From: Heterostelium multicystogenum
Lineage: Eukaryota > Evosea > Eumycetozoa > Acytosteliales > Acytosteliaceae
Direction of reading: 5' to 3'
DNA: 56,156 bases
Assembly: GCA_003667245.1 (NCBI GenBank)
Contig: RCNN01000188.1
Span: 1-56,156 of the forward strand
Positions 1 to 12,900 of this stretch are shown here, piece by piece. The position numbers and the translations under genes were made by a program. The notes beneath the pieces are model-generated. The model was not told the DNA's origin, searched no databases, and was given only the letters and a program-made list of their open reading frames with translations. Each line of letters opens with the position of its first letter. Position 1 is the first letter of the stretch.

Positions 1-920
1 TATTCATTTGCTCAAGCAGAGTATACGCTTTGGGGCTGCTAGTAGACTTTTTTTTGAACACCCATAATATAAAACACACAACCAAATTGAAGATTCTATG
101 GCTCTATGTAATGATCCTTGTCCTCCACCCAAACAAAAGAAACATCAAAAAATAGTCATTAGGCAAATGTCACAACATGTTTAGAGAAAAATGAAGAAGA
201 TTTAATAACTAACCCATATAAGGTCTCCTTATCTTGGATGAAAGCCCAATCACTTCATTCACTTTGAATGTAATGAACATCTCCCCAACAATCTTTTTTA
301 AATTGAATAAATGACTAACCTTTAGGGTTCAAGTTAAATGACATAAGAATATAAATACTAACTAATAAAATTAAAAATCTTTATTGTTATTCAGAAACTC
401 ATCTTAATTCACTAATCTCGAATCTGATCGTGTCATCTTATCACTGTTCAATAGAATAGGTTACCAATCCAAGATGACGAGTGCAATAAATGTGTAGATT
501 GTTATTTGGGTTAAGATGTAATGGAAGATCAAGGTCTCTGAATCTGTTGGATTTGTAAAAACCCATAAAAGATATTTTAAATGATCTTTTTGTTTTTGTT
601 TTTTTTTGTAACACAGGCTTGATATTATATTTTACAAAAAACTAATACATCTGGTGGACTAAAAGTCATCTGGTGTACCCTGACCAAATCTTAAATTCAC
701 ATAGAATTAAGGCAACCTACAAAATAAAAAATCTGTGTTTTATAAATATCAAGATAAAATCAGATGATATTTATTATGTCTGGAACAGTGGAATACTCCA
801 CTACAACTTTTGGTATCGGTCTTTGTGCCAAGCACTTTAAATATTCTAATGTCACTATTCTATTGATTTTGACGACTTACTACTTTTAACTATTCGATTG
901 AATAATAAATAGAGATAATT
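1..920. other. Intergenic, no gene seen
   Basis: No open frame of note is seen on either strand. The stretch is the upstream region of the first ComC-like gene. Two copies of a CCCATAA motif lie on the + strand: ACCCATAA at 60-67 and AACCCATAA at 560-568. This motif resembles the DUSE element known upstream of small non-coding RNA genes in Dictyostelium, but I could not recognise an RNA at the expected distance (about 60 nt downstream). Confidence 0.5.
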
Positions 921-3900
921 ATGTTACCGATATTGATCTGTTTCATTATTAATTGTATGTATTATTAAATAACTAATCACAAAGTTAGATATGATTATTA
1001 ACACTTAGTTTGTTTTATTAGTGCTATTAATAAATGGACAGATTACCAATTATACTTATGTCAAACCCAAATCTAATTTCCAATGGACAATGCTCCACAT
1101 TGATTACTATTACAGTAAATCAAGCTTGGATATTGCAGCTTCAGATTTCACATCTGATTCCGGTATATTCTATATGGAGAATTCCTATCGACTATGGCTA
1201 CCAACATTTGTTATACTTCAAATTAATTTTACCACTAACACAAATATTACGAGTTATAATGCTTCTATACACTTTTTTAGGCAAGGAAATCCTGGTTTCC
1301 TAACGAATTTGTTAATATCACCAATATTATTTGTAGAGGTAAGTACAAAGTTTAACAATCACAACTATTTATTTCTTCATTTCTAATCTATTAATACATT
1401 GAAATTAGATATTACACCTGAAAGAGTTTTACATTCGAAAACGAAGGAAATATTCTTTAAATTCCTTACTGTCCGGTATTTACCAATACATTTGAGTTTA
1501 ATTTAGATACAAACATAAGAATGGTGAACCCTTATATGTATAATATGGATTGTCAAAATCTCGATGTTCCATCATATGGATGTAGTGTATCATCATTATC
1601 TGCCAACAATATATTCATATAGTCTACTAGTGTATCCATCAATGAAGTTTCGTTGGTAAATGAATTTACACTTCGTATTACCTTACCTATTTCGAATTTA
1701 AAGTTAAATATAACATTGCCCAATCTATTCCCTCGTGGTATGTATTGTTGGAACCATTCTTTTTCATTTCAAATGAATATACTCATTATTATTTCATAGG
1801 TAATAGCACAGTTAGAGAGTATCGAATTTTATCCTCCTTCTGGTTTCAACTATACACAAAATCAACAATTTTTAAACCTATATTTTGTAACCTCATTAAC
1901 TTTTTCGAATTTCAACTCAAGACTGTACCCTCCATCATTATGACCACATTTAGGAATGAGACCGTTTCAACTTTTCTTGGATTGTTTCCAATTTAATACA
2001 ATAACTCCAGGACAGTATCCAATCACTCTCGTTGACTCTGTTGAAACCTTAGTAAATGATAACTATAGCTTAACTATGAATAATATAGGTAAGTCAATAA
2101 TTAGGTATTATGGATTATTTTATTAATTGTTTAAATTAGATTTATCAAGTGTATCAGTTTATTCCAATGTTAGCATATACGATCCCATAACCAATTCAAA
2201 TTTCATCATCTTTACATTTGCTACACCATACCTATCTAGATATAGTTTTTCTGTAGCATCTGGATCGATTGTATTATATTTCAAAACTTGGTATCCTAGT
2301 CAGTTTGAAAATGGACTGTATTACTATAAAATTGAATTTCCAGTTATTTCCATCCCTGTACGAATTAACATTTGCTGGTGGAATAAATATACTTAGTAGT
2401 ATGACTTCTTTTAGTGTACCACCAGGATCTACACCAACTGCAGGTAATTATAAATATTTTAATCAAGACAATATCAAAATTAATTATTGTATTCAAAGTT
2501 GAAATGTATCAAATCGAATCTATTCAATTTAGAATATCATCTCTTAATAGCATCATTGCTAGAATTACCATTACTTCTAACTATCCAATTCTTAAAATTA
2601 TTTTTGCCACACATACTGTTTCAACTATTAATCTAATTGATGGAAATATCTTCAATGGAACTTATGAAGCTGAACTTTCCACAACTTGGATCCTAGAGAT
2701 TACACTGTTCGAGTAATAACATCTAATAACTTTTTATCAGCTCCATTTTCGTTTAATCAGCCATATAATACTAAAGGTGGAATTTTACCTCCTATCCCAG
2801 TTTTTTGATGATTTAAGTTCGTAGTATAACAATACCTATCTGATTCGAGCAATATATTTATAATATTAACAATTTAGGTCCAATAATCGCTTACAATATC
2901 ACCTACTACCAGTTTGTCCCTAATAATATTGACTTATCAAATGGAGAAGTTGATGTCAAACTATATCTCAGTTTGTCATTTGATTCTTTTTACTTGACAC
3001 CAAGCATATATATTAACATGATGTCAGAATCATATTATGGAGTGTATAACTCTACCCTGGAGATGTATCAAATTGATTTTACACTTTCAAACAACCTTCT
3101 TATGGGTAACCAACAATATTATCTTAATTTTGATACAGAAATGAGTTATAATCTACCACAATATATTCTAGAGTCTATTATTGGAAATAATGCCACTCTA
3201 AATGTTTCTAAATCATGTAAATATAATATTTATTTTAAAAAATGAACTTATACTAATTTTTTATAAGTTGGAGGAGATTTTATTCAACCAGTGATCGAAG
3301 ATATCATGTCAATCACAGGAACCAATGTTACTTTGAATTCGAAGGATAACATTATAGGATGGGATCTAAGGATAACAGACTTTGCAAATGGTTTCAAAAG
3401 TGGAAAGATTGATATAATTTCAGATATTGATTTGCTTCCAAGGACTTTAACATTTGATATTCGAAATAGAACAAGTGGTACTCCTTTGGATGGGGTTTAC
3501 AGAGTTCAATTAAATGTAGATGATGTTATTAAAAACTCAAACTTTTACTTTGACCAATGCTGTGATGAACGATGGACAACAACACTCATCCATTGTTTAA
3601 TCCACTAACTGCAATTTATGGAACTCCCAAAGAAAGTGAAATGAAAATTAAAGTCAATTGTTTAAATGGTAATTATTTATAATGATTTAGAAATGATAAT
3701 AAATATTAACTTTTTTTTACTTTATAGAAATTATTGATACTACCCCTCCAAGACTCCACAATATTTCCTTTACTCCAAAGGTCGATGTTGGAATTCATAA
3801 TAGAATCGTTGAATTTAGTGTAGTGGTAACTGAAAATGATACCGAATCTGGAGTGTCAACTAGACATGTACCTATAGTATTTTTAACCTCTGAAAATGGT

Positions 3901-5491
3901 AATTACTTGGAAGTTTATACCAATTTCGTCCAAACAGATAAGGGATACTCTTATTTCTATGCCACATCTCTTTTACCATTTGGATTTGGATTTGACAAAA
4001 TTTTTGTCAATGTTTTTGGCATAACAGACAGGAATTTAAATATAATTTCCTATACTTCACAAGACCTTAAGGATCAAGGATTCTCATACTTCATTATGAG
4101 ACAATTTACTCTTGTCACGCCCATCATTGAATCAACTTCTGTTCTATTTGCTTCTGGTGGTTTCTTAGCGGTCTATGGAAGATCATTTGGACTTTCCAAC
4201 ACCTCCCTCATTTCGAAAATCGATTATCAAGATGGAAATGGTTATCAAGATATTGAGTTAGATTTTCATTCTGGAATCTTGTTGCAATATTTTGGTCGTA
4301 TTAAACCTATCAAGTCCAGTTTCATTACTTTTAAAGTTATTAATAATAATATTGAATCCAATGAATATAATATAACAGTTATACATCCCAAACCTCCAAA
4401 AACAACACCAACTCCAACCCCTCCAACTCCTACTCCAACCCCCTCGCCACCTTCTTGTCCAGGAACACCAGAATGTAACAATCAAGGAAACTGTATCAAC
4501 TCTCTTTGTCAATGTATTCAACCATGGTATGGTCCATCATGTTCATCAAGTAAGTTTATAGTGATTTATATTATTTCTAAGAGTATTTAAATACTGACTG
4601 ATGTAAATTTAGAAACTATAATTACACCAATTCCACCAGCATACCCAGAACCATCAACAGGAACAAATGTCACAGAATCTGGTAAACTGATCACAACATC
4701 AATCGAAATCATTGGAATCAGAGAGTTGGATGATATAATGAATGTTGTCGAACAATTCAACATCACAACTTGGAACTTTACCGATCTGACAACTCCAACA
4801 AACAATCCAAAGTATTTCTATTCATCAACGATCAACAAGAGATCAACGATTCTCAATGTGACAATCGAATATTTCAAACAATCAAAAAACATCACATTTG
4901 CTGATCAGAATCTATTCATTCCACAATCAACAATCAAGTTCACCATGAGTCTGAACTCATATCAATTCAAGTCCCCAACCAACTCATTGCAGATATTGAT
5001 GAAATCAACAATTGAAAGTGATAGCTCTGATGTGTGTTCATCGTTAGGTGTTGGTATTGTTGATGGATCTGTTGAATGGATCAAATTGAATATCGATGAT
5101 CAAAGTCTGTATGGAAGATTCCTCCCAAATGCAATCTTAGATGGCTTGGTGACACCAATCAAGAATGTCATCATTGAAGATGAACAAATTGAAAGTGAAC
5201 AAACCAAGCAATTCAGATCTGCAATTGTCGGAATTACAGTTCCTGCATTCTCGAAATCAGTAGATATCGATCCAGATTTTCTCAAATCTTGTTGATATTG
5301 GTTCGAGTGACACCAGTGATTTCATTTGTGAGAAGAAGAATCGTCTAAGCACAGGTGCAATTGCCGGAATTGTAGTTGGATCAGTTGTATTCATTTCAGT
5401 TGTCATTGGAGGAACAATATTCTTGATAAAAAGAAAGAAGCACAAAGAACAAGTTTTGAAAATGAAAAAACGTTTGTCTGAAATGAAATAA
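921..5491 (+). CDS. ComC-like EGF-domain type I membrane protein (copy A), frame broken
   Basis: A spliced gene for a probable cell-surface recognition protein. Exon 1 (921-954) and exon 2 (from 1022) join to a signal peptide beginning MLPILICFIINLLLING. A long N-glycosylation-rich, beta-type ectodomain follows, spread over about nine exons. Next come a Pro/Thr linker (about 4385-4445), one EGF-like domain with six cysteines (about 4455-4545), the ComC-type C-terminal super-sandwich-like domain (about 4680-5290), one TM helix (near 5345-5430) and a short Lys/Arg-rich tail. Intron 4550-4612 joins the EGF exon to the last exon in frame. At least seven frame breaks are seen, including in exon 3 near 1410-1460 and at about 1925, 2335, 2700, 3565 and 5278, plus an in-frame TAG near 1621. 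The break at 5278 is one extra T in a T run. It could be a decaying gene or a badly called one. ComC of D. discoideum acts in developmental cell-cell communication; the same role here is inferred from family resemblance. Confidence 0.72.
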
Positions 5492-5694
5492 AATCCACTT
5501 CCCATAGTCATCAGAATTTGACATGGCAATGAATACTTCGGAAAATACTGATTCCTTAATGTATTGTGAAAGATTATGTATTTGAATGTAATAAATAGTG
5601 TATTTATTGTTTTGTTTTAAATCAAATTGAATTTGTTCAATATAGGAGGATATTGTGAAGTTTGAGGTTTAAATAAACCTAGGTTGTAGTTGTA

Positions 5695-8600
5695 TTAAGC
5701 ATCTTCTAATTTCAATTTTGGTACAATATTCATTGCCTGTAGCTCTTGGAAGAGTAACTTGCATGCATAGGGAATTTGAAGTGTTGATACTTGGAGTGTT
5801 GATTTACAATATTGGCACCAACCTTCATAACCAAGGAAACCACATTTCTTACAGGCATAAACAGTGAATCTGTCAGAGCTGATCATGAGACGCTCCATAA
5901 TAAGTGCACTTGCACCATAACCAATCAAACAATCACGCTCCATCTCACCAAGACGCAAACCACCACCACGTGCTCTACCTTCGGTTGGCTGACGGGTGAG
6001 TGTCACGGTTGGACCACGTGCACGGGCATGCATCTTGTCCATAACCATGTGCTTGAGCTTCTGGTAGAAGATGGGTCCAAAGAAGATGAAGCACTGTAGT
6101 GGCTCACCTGTGACACCAGAGGTGACATAGTCCTTACCACCATAGCTGAAACCCTTGGAGATGAGCACCTTTGAGATGTCTTCCACTTTGTCACCACCAA
6201 AGCATGTTCCATATCCGAATCCACCACGGAGCACACCTGCCTTACCGGCGAGTAATTCAATCATCTTACCAATAGTCATACGAGATGGGAAACCGTGAGG
6301 ATTCATAATAATATCTGGACAAATACCGAGATCGGTGAAAGGCATGTCCTCCTGCTTGACGATGATACCACAAACACCCTTCTGTCCGTGACGACTGGAG
6401 AACTTGTCTCCCAACTCTGGACGACGAGTGGATCTCATCAGCAACTTGACAAGAAGTTGGTCGTCGTCACCAGTTGTCAGCATGACCTTGTCGACAAAGG
6501 CAGGGTTTTCATACTTGTAGGCAGTGTAAGATGATTTGTAGGCAGAGTCTGGAATCTTGTCAGAGTTTGCGAAAATGTCGACAGTGTTGATAGGTGAGTA
6601 TTTGTTGATGAGAATTTGTCCCTTTTGAGCAAGTTCACCTGGCTTGGCGATACCGTCTTCGTCGAGAAGGGCAAATCTGGGTTGACGTGATGTTTCTGCA
6701 TTGGGTGGAATGATACGATCGGAAGTTTGATTTGCATACTTTTTGATGGATGAAACCTGCTTCTTGAAACACAATACAACGACCAAAACCACGATCCAAC
6801 GATGCTTTGTTCATGACTAGCGCATCTTCAATATCGTAACCAGAGTACGACATGACTGCAACAGTTGCGTTGTGTCCTGCTGGCAACTTGACATAGTTGA
6901 CCAGCTCGAGTGTTCTTGTTTGGCACATAGGACGTTGTGGATATACAAGGAGATACAACAGTGTATCGATACGAGTAAGTTGATTATATGCAATAGCACC
7001 AATAGCCTGCTTACCCATAGCACATTGGTAGGTATTACGTGGTGACTGGTTGTGATGTGGGTAGGGAATCAAGGCAGAGACGCAACCCAACAGTGTGAAT
7101 GGTTCGATTTCCATGTGTGTTGTGGTCTTGTTGACGCAGACTCGTTCCATGCCAAAAATGAGTCGTTCTCTTCATTTACATCGAGATATTCGATAAGACC
7201 TTCCTTAATAAAATCGTCAAAGGTTCTCAATCCGTCCTTTAGTTCCTCGATATGATGTTGTTGGACACGGGGACGACCGTTTTCCACGATGATCATTGGA
7301 CGACATAGTCTACCACCGTCGCAGGCAATGCTGACTGTCTTGTGGGAATCGTTCTTGCAAATCGAAATGAACTCACGAATACGACCAGCTCTACGCATTT
7401 TTCGAAGTGTATTTACAAAGAGTGTCGGTGAGTTGTGGATACCAATGATCTGACCATTCAAAAATACAAGGAACGATGATCTACTATTCAATTCTTCACC
7501 TGTAATCAAAAGAATATCCTGCACACCAAGGTTGTATGCCAATCTCAGGAGTGGACCTTCCGGTTCGTCAGTGGTGACGTGTGTCATTTGTGCAAAGTTC
7601 TTTACCAAACCGCAAGCCTCACCTTCTGGTGTATCTGAGGGACAAAGCATACCCCACTGCGAGGGCTGCAGTGAACGAGGACCAGAGATCTTTCTCGTCT
7701 TTTCAAATTGTGATTGAATTCTTGTCATCATACCGAGTGCAGAGATAAAAGAGAGACGTGACAGTACCTGAGTCACACCTGAACGTTCCATTCTGAAACG
7801 CTTCAAATTCCACTGACCAGAGCTGATTGCATGAACAAAACCATTTGTGATTGTTTCAGTTCTAATGAGTGATGCAAAGTCAAATACCATCGCACGGTTA
7901 GGCTTGAGAATGGCTTGATCGGTTGCCTTCTTGAGTTCAGCTTGGAACTTCTTGAAAAGATCTTCGAAAAGCAATGAAATCAACTGTCCTGAAAGCTCCA
8001 AACGTTTGTTACCATAGTAATCCTTGTCATCGAGTGTTGAGCGATCCTTGGTTGCGATAATAATACGACGGATCATCAAGGCAACATAGATAACCTTCAA
8101 ACGGAAATTATATCTACGCACAGGGACATGATTCAGCACTACACCAGCCAAAATATCTTTGGCCTCCTCTGACTTTGACTTTTTGTTGACTCCCCATGGT
8201 TTTCTGATGGACTTGATACGTGCACCCAAGTAGTCGAGTGCCTGTGTCTGTGTGTGTACCTTACATTTGTTGCACTCCTCGAGCGACGATGCGATAGCGT
8301 CGAGGAGATCTCCTCGGAACCAATAAGCTGTACGACCTCCTGGTCAGTTTCGACACCCATACCCTTGAGGAAGACGACCACAGGGATGTCTTCGGCGAAG
8401 GTGTTGTGCTTAAGATAGAGCTTGCCGTGCTTCATGATGATAGAGGTACGCGACTTTCTCTCGTGAGTCGAAGAGGTTACAGTGGAACACGGCACTCCCT
8501 TCGAGTCTGTCTCAATAATAATACGATTCTTTGAAAGCTGTTCGTGGTTGAGAATGACCTTTCATTGCCACGCACGATAAAGTATCCACCAGGGTCCATT

Positions 8601-9332
8601 GGACACTCACCAAGATTGGCCAACTGCTCGTGCGACTTGTTGGTCAAAACGCAATTTGAGCTTCGCAACATGATTGGTATACGACCAATCAAAACATTTT
8701 TCTTTCCAACGACCTGCTTCTCACGAACATACTCAAGATTGACATTGATCGGGGCACTATAAGTCATATCTCTCAATCTGCATTTGTGTGGTGTAATCGA
8801 AACCGATTCATAGTTCTCCTCTTTCAAGCCAGGCACACCAACTGAAATATCTGTAAATCTAAACAAACATTCGCAAAATGCAAAGCCAAGTTAGCAATCA
8901 TCCTATTGGATCTATCATTTCCCAAGCATCGCCAAAGTCATTCATTGATTACCTTGCCCAGAAAGTAGGATCTACCTCCGTAGTGATTTTCTCATTTGCC
9001 TTTACAATCTTTTTCATCTCTACATTTATAAAGTAATTGAATGAATCTATATGTTGCTTAACCAAACCTCTACACTTCAAGAAAGCAGGTACCAATTTCC
9101 ATTTTTCCTATAATTATAATTATAAGTTTAATTAGTTAGTTTAATTCAAAGTTAATCAATTATAACATTAATGTAGATCATATGATACAATAAGTAAATT
9201 GGTAATGTATTGGTTTCAACATACTTCAATTGGTTTTATATGATCGGTTAACTTTGATTCATCGTAAAGATCATCTAATGATCCACTTTGATATGGTGAT
9301 TTTATATTATTGCTACTATTACTGCTACTCAT
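5695..9332 (-). CDS. rpc2: DNA-directed RNA polymerase III subunit RPC2 (POLR3B homologue)
   Basis: The second-largest, catalytic subunit of nuclear RNA polymerase III, which makes tRNA and 5S rRNA. Exons are 9225-9332 (starting [17 protein letters not shown]), 8951-9107 ([11 protein letters not shown]...) and 5695-8858; introns are 9108-9224 and 8859-8950. About 1,140 residues, the usual RPC2 length. Visible marks: SPSQ-like [45 protein letters not shown], and a C-terminal zinc ribbon CxxC...CxxC in [17 protein letters not shown]. The ending [11 protein letters not shown] fits RPC2 (NIxPRLxLED) and not RPB2. Four single-base frame breaks are seen near 8561, 8312, 7134 and 6765. The homologous protein continues across each of them, so they are most likely sequence errors. 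The gene is convergent with copy A of the ComC-like genes, whose stop is about 200 bp away. Confidence 0.95.
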
Positions 9333-9929
9333 TCTTTATATGTACATTGTATTGATAGGTAATAAGTATGTTAAGGTAAGTTTGGGTTGTTAAGTTAACT
9401 TTAACTCAGTTCATACGACACATTAAAGATCATAGATTCATAAACGAAAACCGTTAAAAATTTGAAAAAAATAGATTTTTCAAATTTTCTCATTAATTTT
9501 AATTAAATAGGTTTGATTCCTCTATTATGTTCACCTCCACTTGTTAGTAGATGAATGATGATGAAGATGATGAATTTGTAATATAGATATTCAAATAGGC
9601 ATTATAACCATTAATGTTGTTGATTGCACAAGGTTGAATAAATATCTATTTTAATTGCAATTCCTACTAAGGAATTACTAACATAACTTTATCATTTCCT
9701 GGGGTGTCTGTCATTCCAAGAGGGAGAATCTAATGTTACTTGGACAATGGAATCCATAGTCTCATCTAAAGTGATGTTCAAATCTGCAATTGGATATCAC
9801 TGTTTCCAGTTAAAATTAAAGGTTTCGATGTGTGGATTATTCATTATTAGATTTGGGGATAAAACATTATGTCTCTTGAAAAGTTTTGTTGCGAAAGATA
9901 TAAACTTTTATGATTTATTATTGTTAGTT
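9333..9929. other. Intergenic between rpc2 start and ComC-like copy C stop
   Basis: This holds the rpc2 promoter (- strand, above 9332) and the 3' flank of ComC-like copy C. The first half is AT-rich with no gene seen. From 9660 to 9870 the composition is less AT-rich. There the - strand can be read with a single internal stop as a short stretch resembling degenerate ComC-type ectodomain sequence (for example YPIADLNITLDETMDSIVQV). That may be a gene remnant; it is too short and too divergent to call. Confidence 0.4.
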
Positions 9930-12900
9930 TCAGAGTTTTTTTAATTGGTTCATTTTTTGTTGGATTCTTTTAACACTCTTTCTATATTTAGCTCTACGAA
10001 TAAAATAGATGGTAGTTCCTACGACAAACGGCAACAAATACAACAACACCAACAACATTCCTGATATTGCAGCAGTACTCAGCTTGCCTCTTGGACGAAC
10101 GACATTGTGTGTCTTCGGGTTGTTCTTGGTCCACAAGAACTGAGAAATCAGGGTCCAATTTGACATGTTGTTGGAATTGTGGAATGTTGATTCCAATGAA
10201 TGTTTGAACATTCGATTCTGTATTGATTGGTTTCATCTCATTGTCTAAAAGTGAGTTGCTGATCACTTGAACATTGTTGTCGATCTCTGCAAATCGAAGG
10301 AATCTTCCATAGAGTGATTGTTGATCGATGTTCATCTTCACCCATTGGATATCATCATTCGTACCACCAAAAGACTTTGCTGAACATGTGTCATCAGAAT
10401 CAGATTTCAACTCAGCAGACATTACAAGTTGAAGTGTTGAGAGTTTGTCTTTGAATTGGTAATGGTGTCAATGAAATTGAATATTTTGATTGTCGATGGA
10501 AGCATTGTGATGTTTTGTTTGGGCAAAGATGATTGTTGTTTCATTGTAAAAGTACTCAATGTCAACTGTGATGTTGGTTGTTTCCAAGACAAGTTCATAA
10601 TCTGAAGATGAATCTTTCGTTTGTTGTCAAGTTGAAGAGTGTCCAATTTGAAAGTTGGTATTCTTCCAATATTTCATTGGATGACGATAGTTCTCTGAGT
10701 GAAACAACTGAGATTGTACTGATCAGTTTACTGAAATTCGTTGTTGGTACTAGGGATGGTTGTGTTGATTGTTTGGTTGTGAAGGTTGAATTGGAGGAGG
10801 TGGAATAATGATAACTTTAGAATTACAATCTGGACCGTACCAAGGAGCAGTACAAATACATTCACCATTGACACATTCTCCTTTTCCGGAGCATGGTGTT
10901 TTTTCCAGGACATTGTTGTGGGTTGGTGGATGGTGTTGGTGTTGGTTCGATTGGCGATGGTGGAGTTGGTTCACGTATTCTATAAATGGTGAGAGTGTTT
11001 TTGAAATGATACCATTAACTTTCAACATGATTCGGATTGATGATTCATTTCCAGGTCTAATGTAAATTCTAAATATGGTTGAGGAGCGAGAGTCAATCGT
11101 GGTGTTGGCTAATTGATCGTCATAGTAAACTGAGCATAGAACATTTGATGAATCAAGACCCAGTTTTTTTCATGAACTAAAACAGTACCACCATGGACAG
11201 AAACGTTGTTTGCTGATTCCAATATTGGGTCGTCCAAATTGAATGTTGTTGGAATGTAGTAGTTGAATCCTCTGTCTTTTAATTTGGTAGAAGTGAAACC
11301 AGCTATTGCCATGTGGTTGTTGAAAACACCATATAGAGAGAGAAGAATTCCTTTCATTCCAAATCCAAATGGAAGTTGACCTACCACTTGGTAGTTTGCT
11401 ATTTTACCATTGTTACTGATCGATGTAATATTGGATTTCATCTTGAATGTTTCTCCAAAATGAGTGGTGGCAAAGAGGAAGGGTGTATTCTCGATAGACA
11501 CACCACTTTCCATATCCGAAAACTGAGAACGATACTTTAATCTCCCTATTAATCTTTCCAACGTCCACCGATGGAGTTACAACATCAAACGATATCAAAT
11601 CTGGAGGTGTTAGATCAACGGTGACATTGCACTGGACATAAATCATCAGTAGATCTGAAAGAGCAGTTGAGTTGAATAGATAATATGCAGGTGTGACAGC
11701 ACTGGAATATATATAATGTTTAGAGCTGGCCATGTTATCGAGAGTATCATACAACTCTAAATGTAATCTATAGTATGTAGATCGACAATTTTCTCCAATG
11801 GTTATCGATATTTGATAGGTTCCTTTGTATTTATCACCAGACACCCTGTTTGAAATATCAAATGATATATTTATAGGCGATAAATTTAAATCTGTTATTA
11901 TCATTGCTACACCTCGACTAAATCCACTGGTATCATCAAGAATGGTTACATTCCATCCAATAATTAAGTTTGATGTAGCGTTTACTATAGGTCCAGGTAT
12001 CTGGACTACTTTTTTCAACTATGGGACCCATTTCATCACCAACTACAATAGTATTTTAGTATTAATGTACTTAGAATCTCCATTTAATTTAATACATACC
12101 AGTTGATGTAATATTTAAATCAGCTTGATCACCCATGAATATCTTAATTAATTCATAGGGAATGAGAGAAGGTGAACCAGTCAGATTGTATTTCAAAGTT
12201 CCTGTAAAAGTCTTCTCTTTGATAGGAATTGGAATGTTGAAAAGTTTGGATGTTTGGTTGAAAAATCCATTATAAATATATTTAGGATTGATTACATTTC
12301 TATTCTCAGTTCGTGGAGGGATGTATATTGATGGAATATCATCATATCTAGCCCCAGTAAAATTGAAAACCAAAGTTGTTCTAGCAGGTCCATTTGATAC
12401 ATCGATATTATTTGGTTCAAATCTCCAGTAGGTAATATCTTGAACAGATAATAAAGCTATATTTTATCAAAGTTTTAGTCTCGAATCGAATCGAATTAAT
12501 GGTCTCCTACTTACTTAATACTGGTGGAGTCGTTGGCATAATGACTTTTTTAGGAGCCTGTCTATCGGAGTAACCAAATGGAGTTAAATCATAATAGAGA
12601 TCATTAGCTGGATCGTAAAATTCGATATATCCATAAGGTTTATATTTGGGGGTGAGATGGAGTGGTCGATATTGGATAGTTGCTTCGAAAATACCATTTT
12701 CCAGATCTCCAAATACCAAGTCTGAGTCTCTGATAACAGTGTCGTATATCTTTAATAATCTGAAACTATTTACATTTGAGATATCAAGTCTTACTCCAAA
12801 GATAAAGCTTGAAATTTTTTTAAAAGTTATACTATTGATTTTATAGGGATCAGTAACATTAGGGACTATATAAAGTAAAATTAGTACACTGTAAATTTGT

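Noticed and set aside
560..568. A DUSE-like motif as the promoter of a small non-coding RNA
   Set aside because: About one chance match is expected in a window of this size and composition, and no recognisable RNA lies at the expected distance.
8878..9036. A + strand 52-codon frame with a predicted TM helix (starting [13 protein letters not shown])
   Set aside because: It is the antisense of rpc2 exon 2 and intron 2. The - strand there encodes conserved RPC2 sequence ([16 protein letters not shown]), so the + frame is a shadow.
5695..9332. First reading of this gene as RNA polymerase II subunit RPB2
   Set aside because: The C-terminus ([13 protein letters not shown], then [11 protein letters not shown]) and the segment [14 protein letters not shown] follow RPC2, not RPB2.
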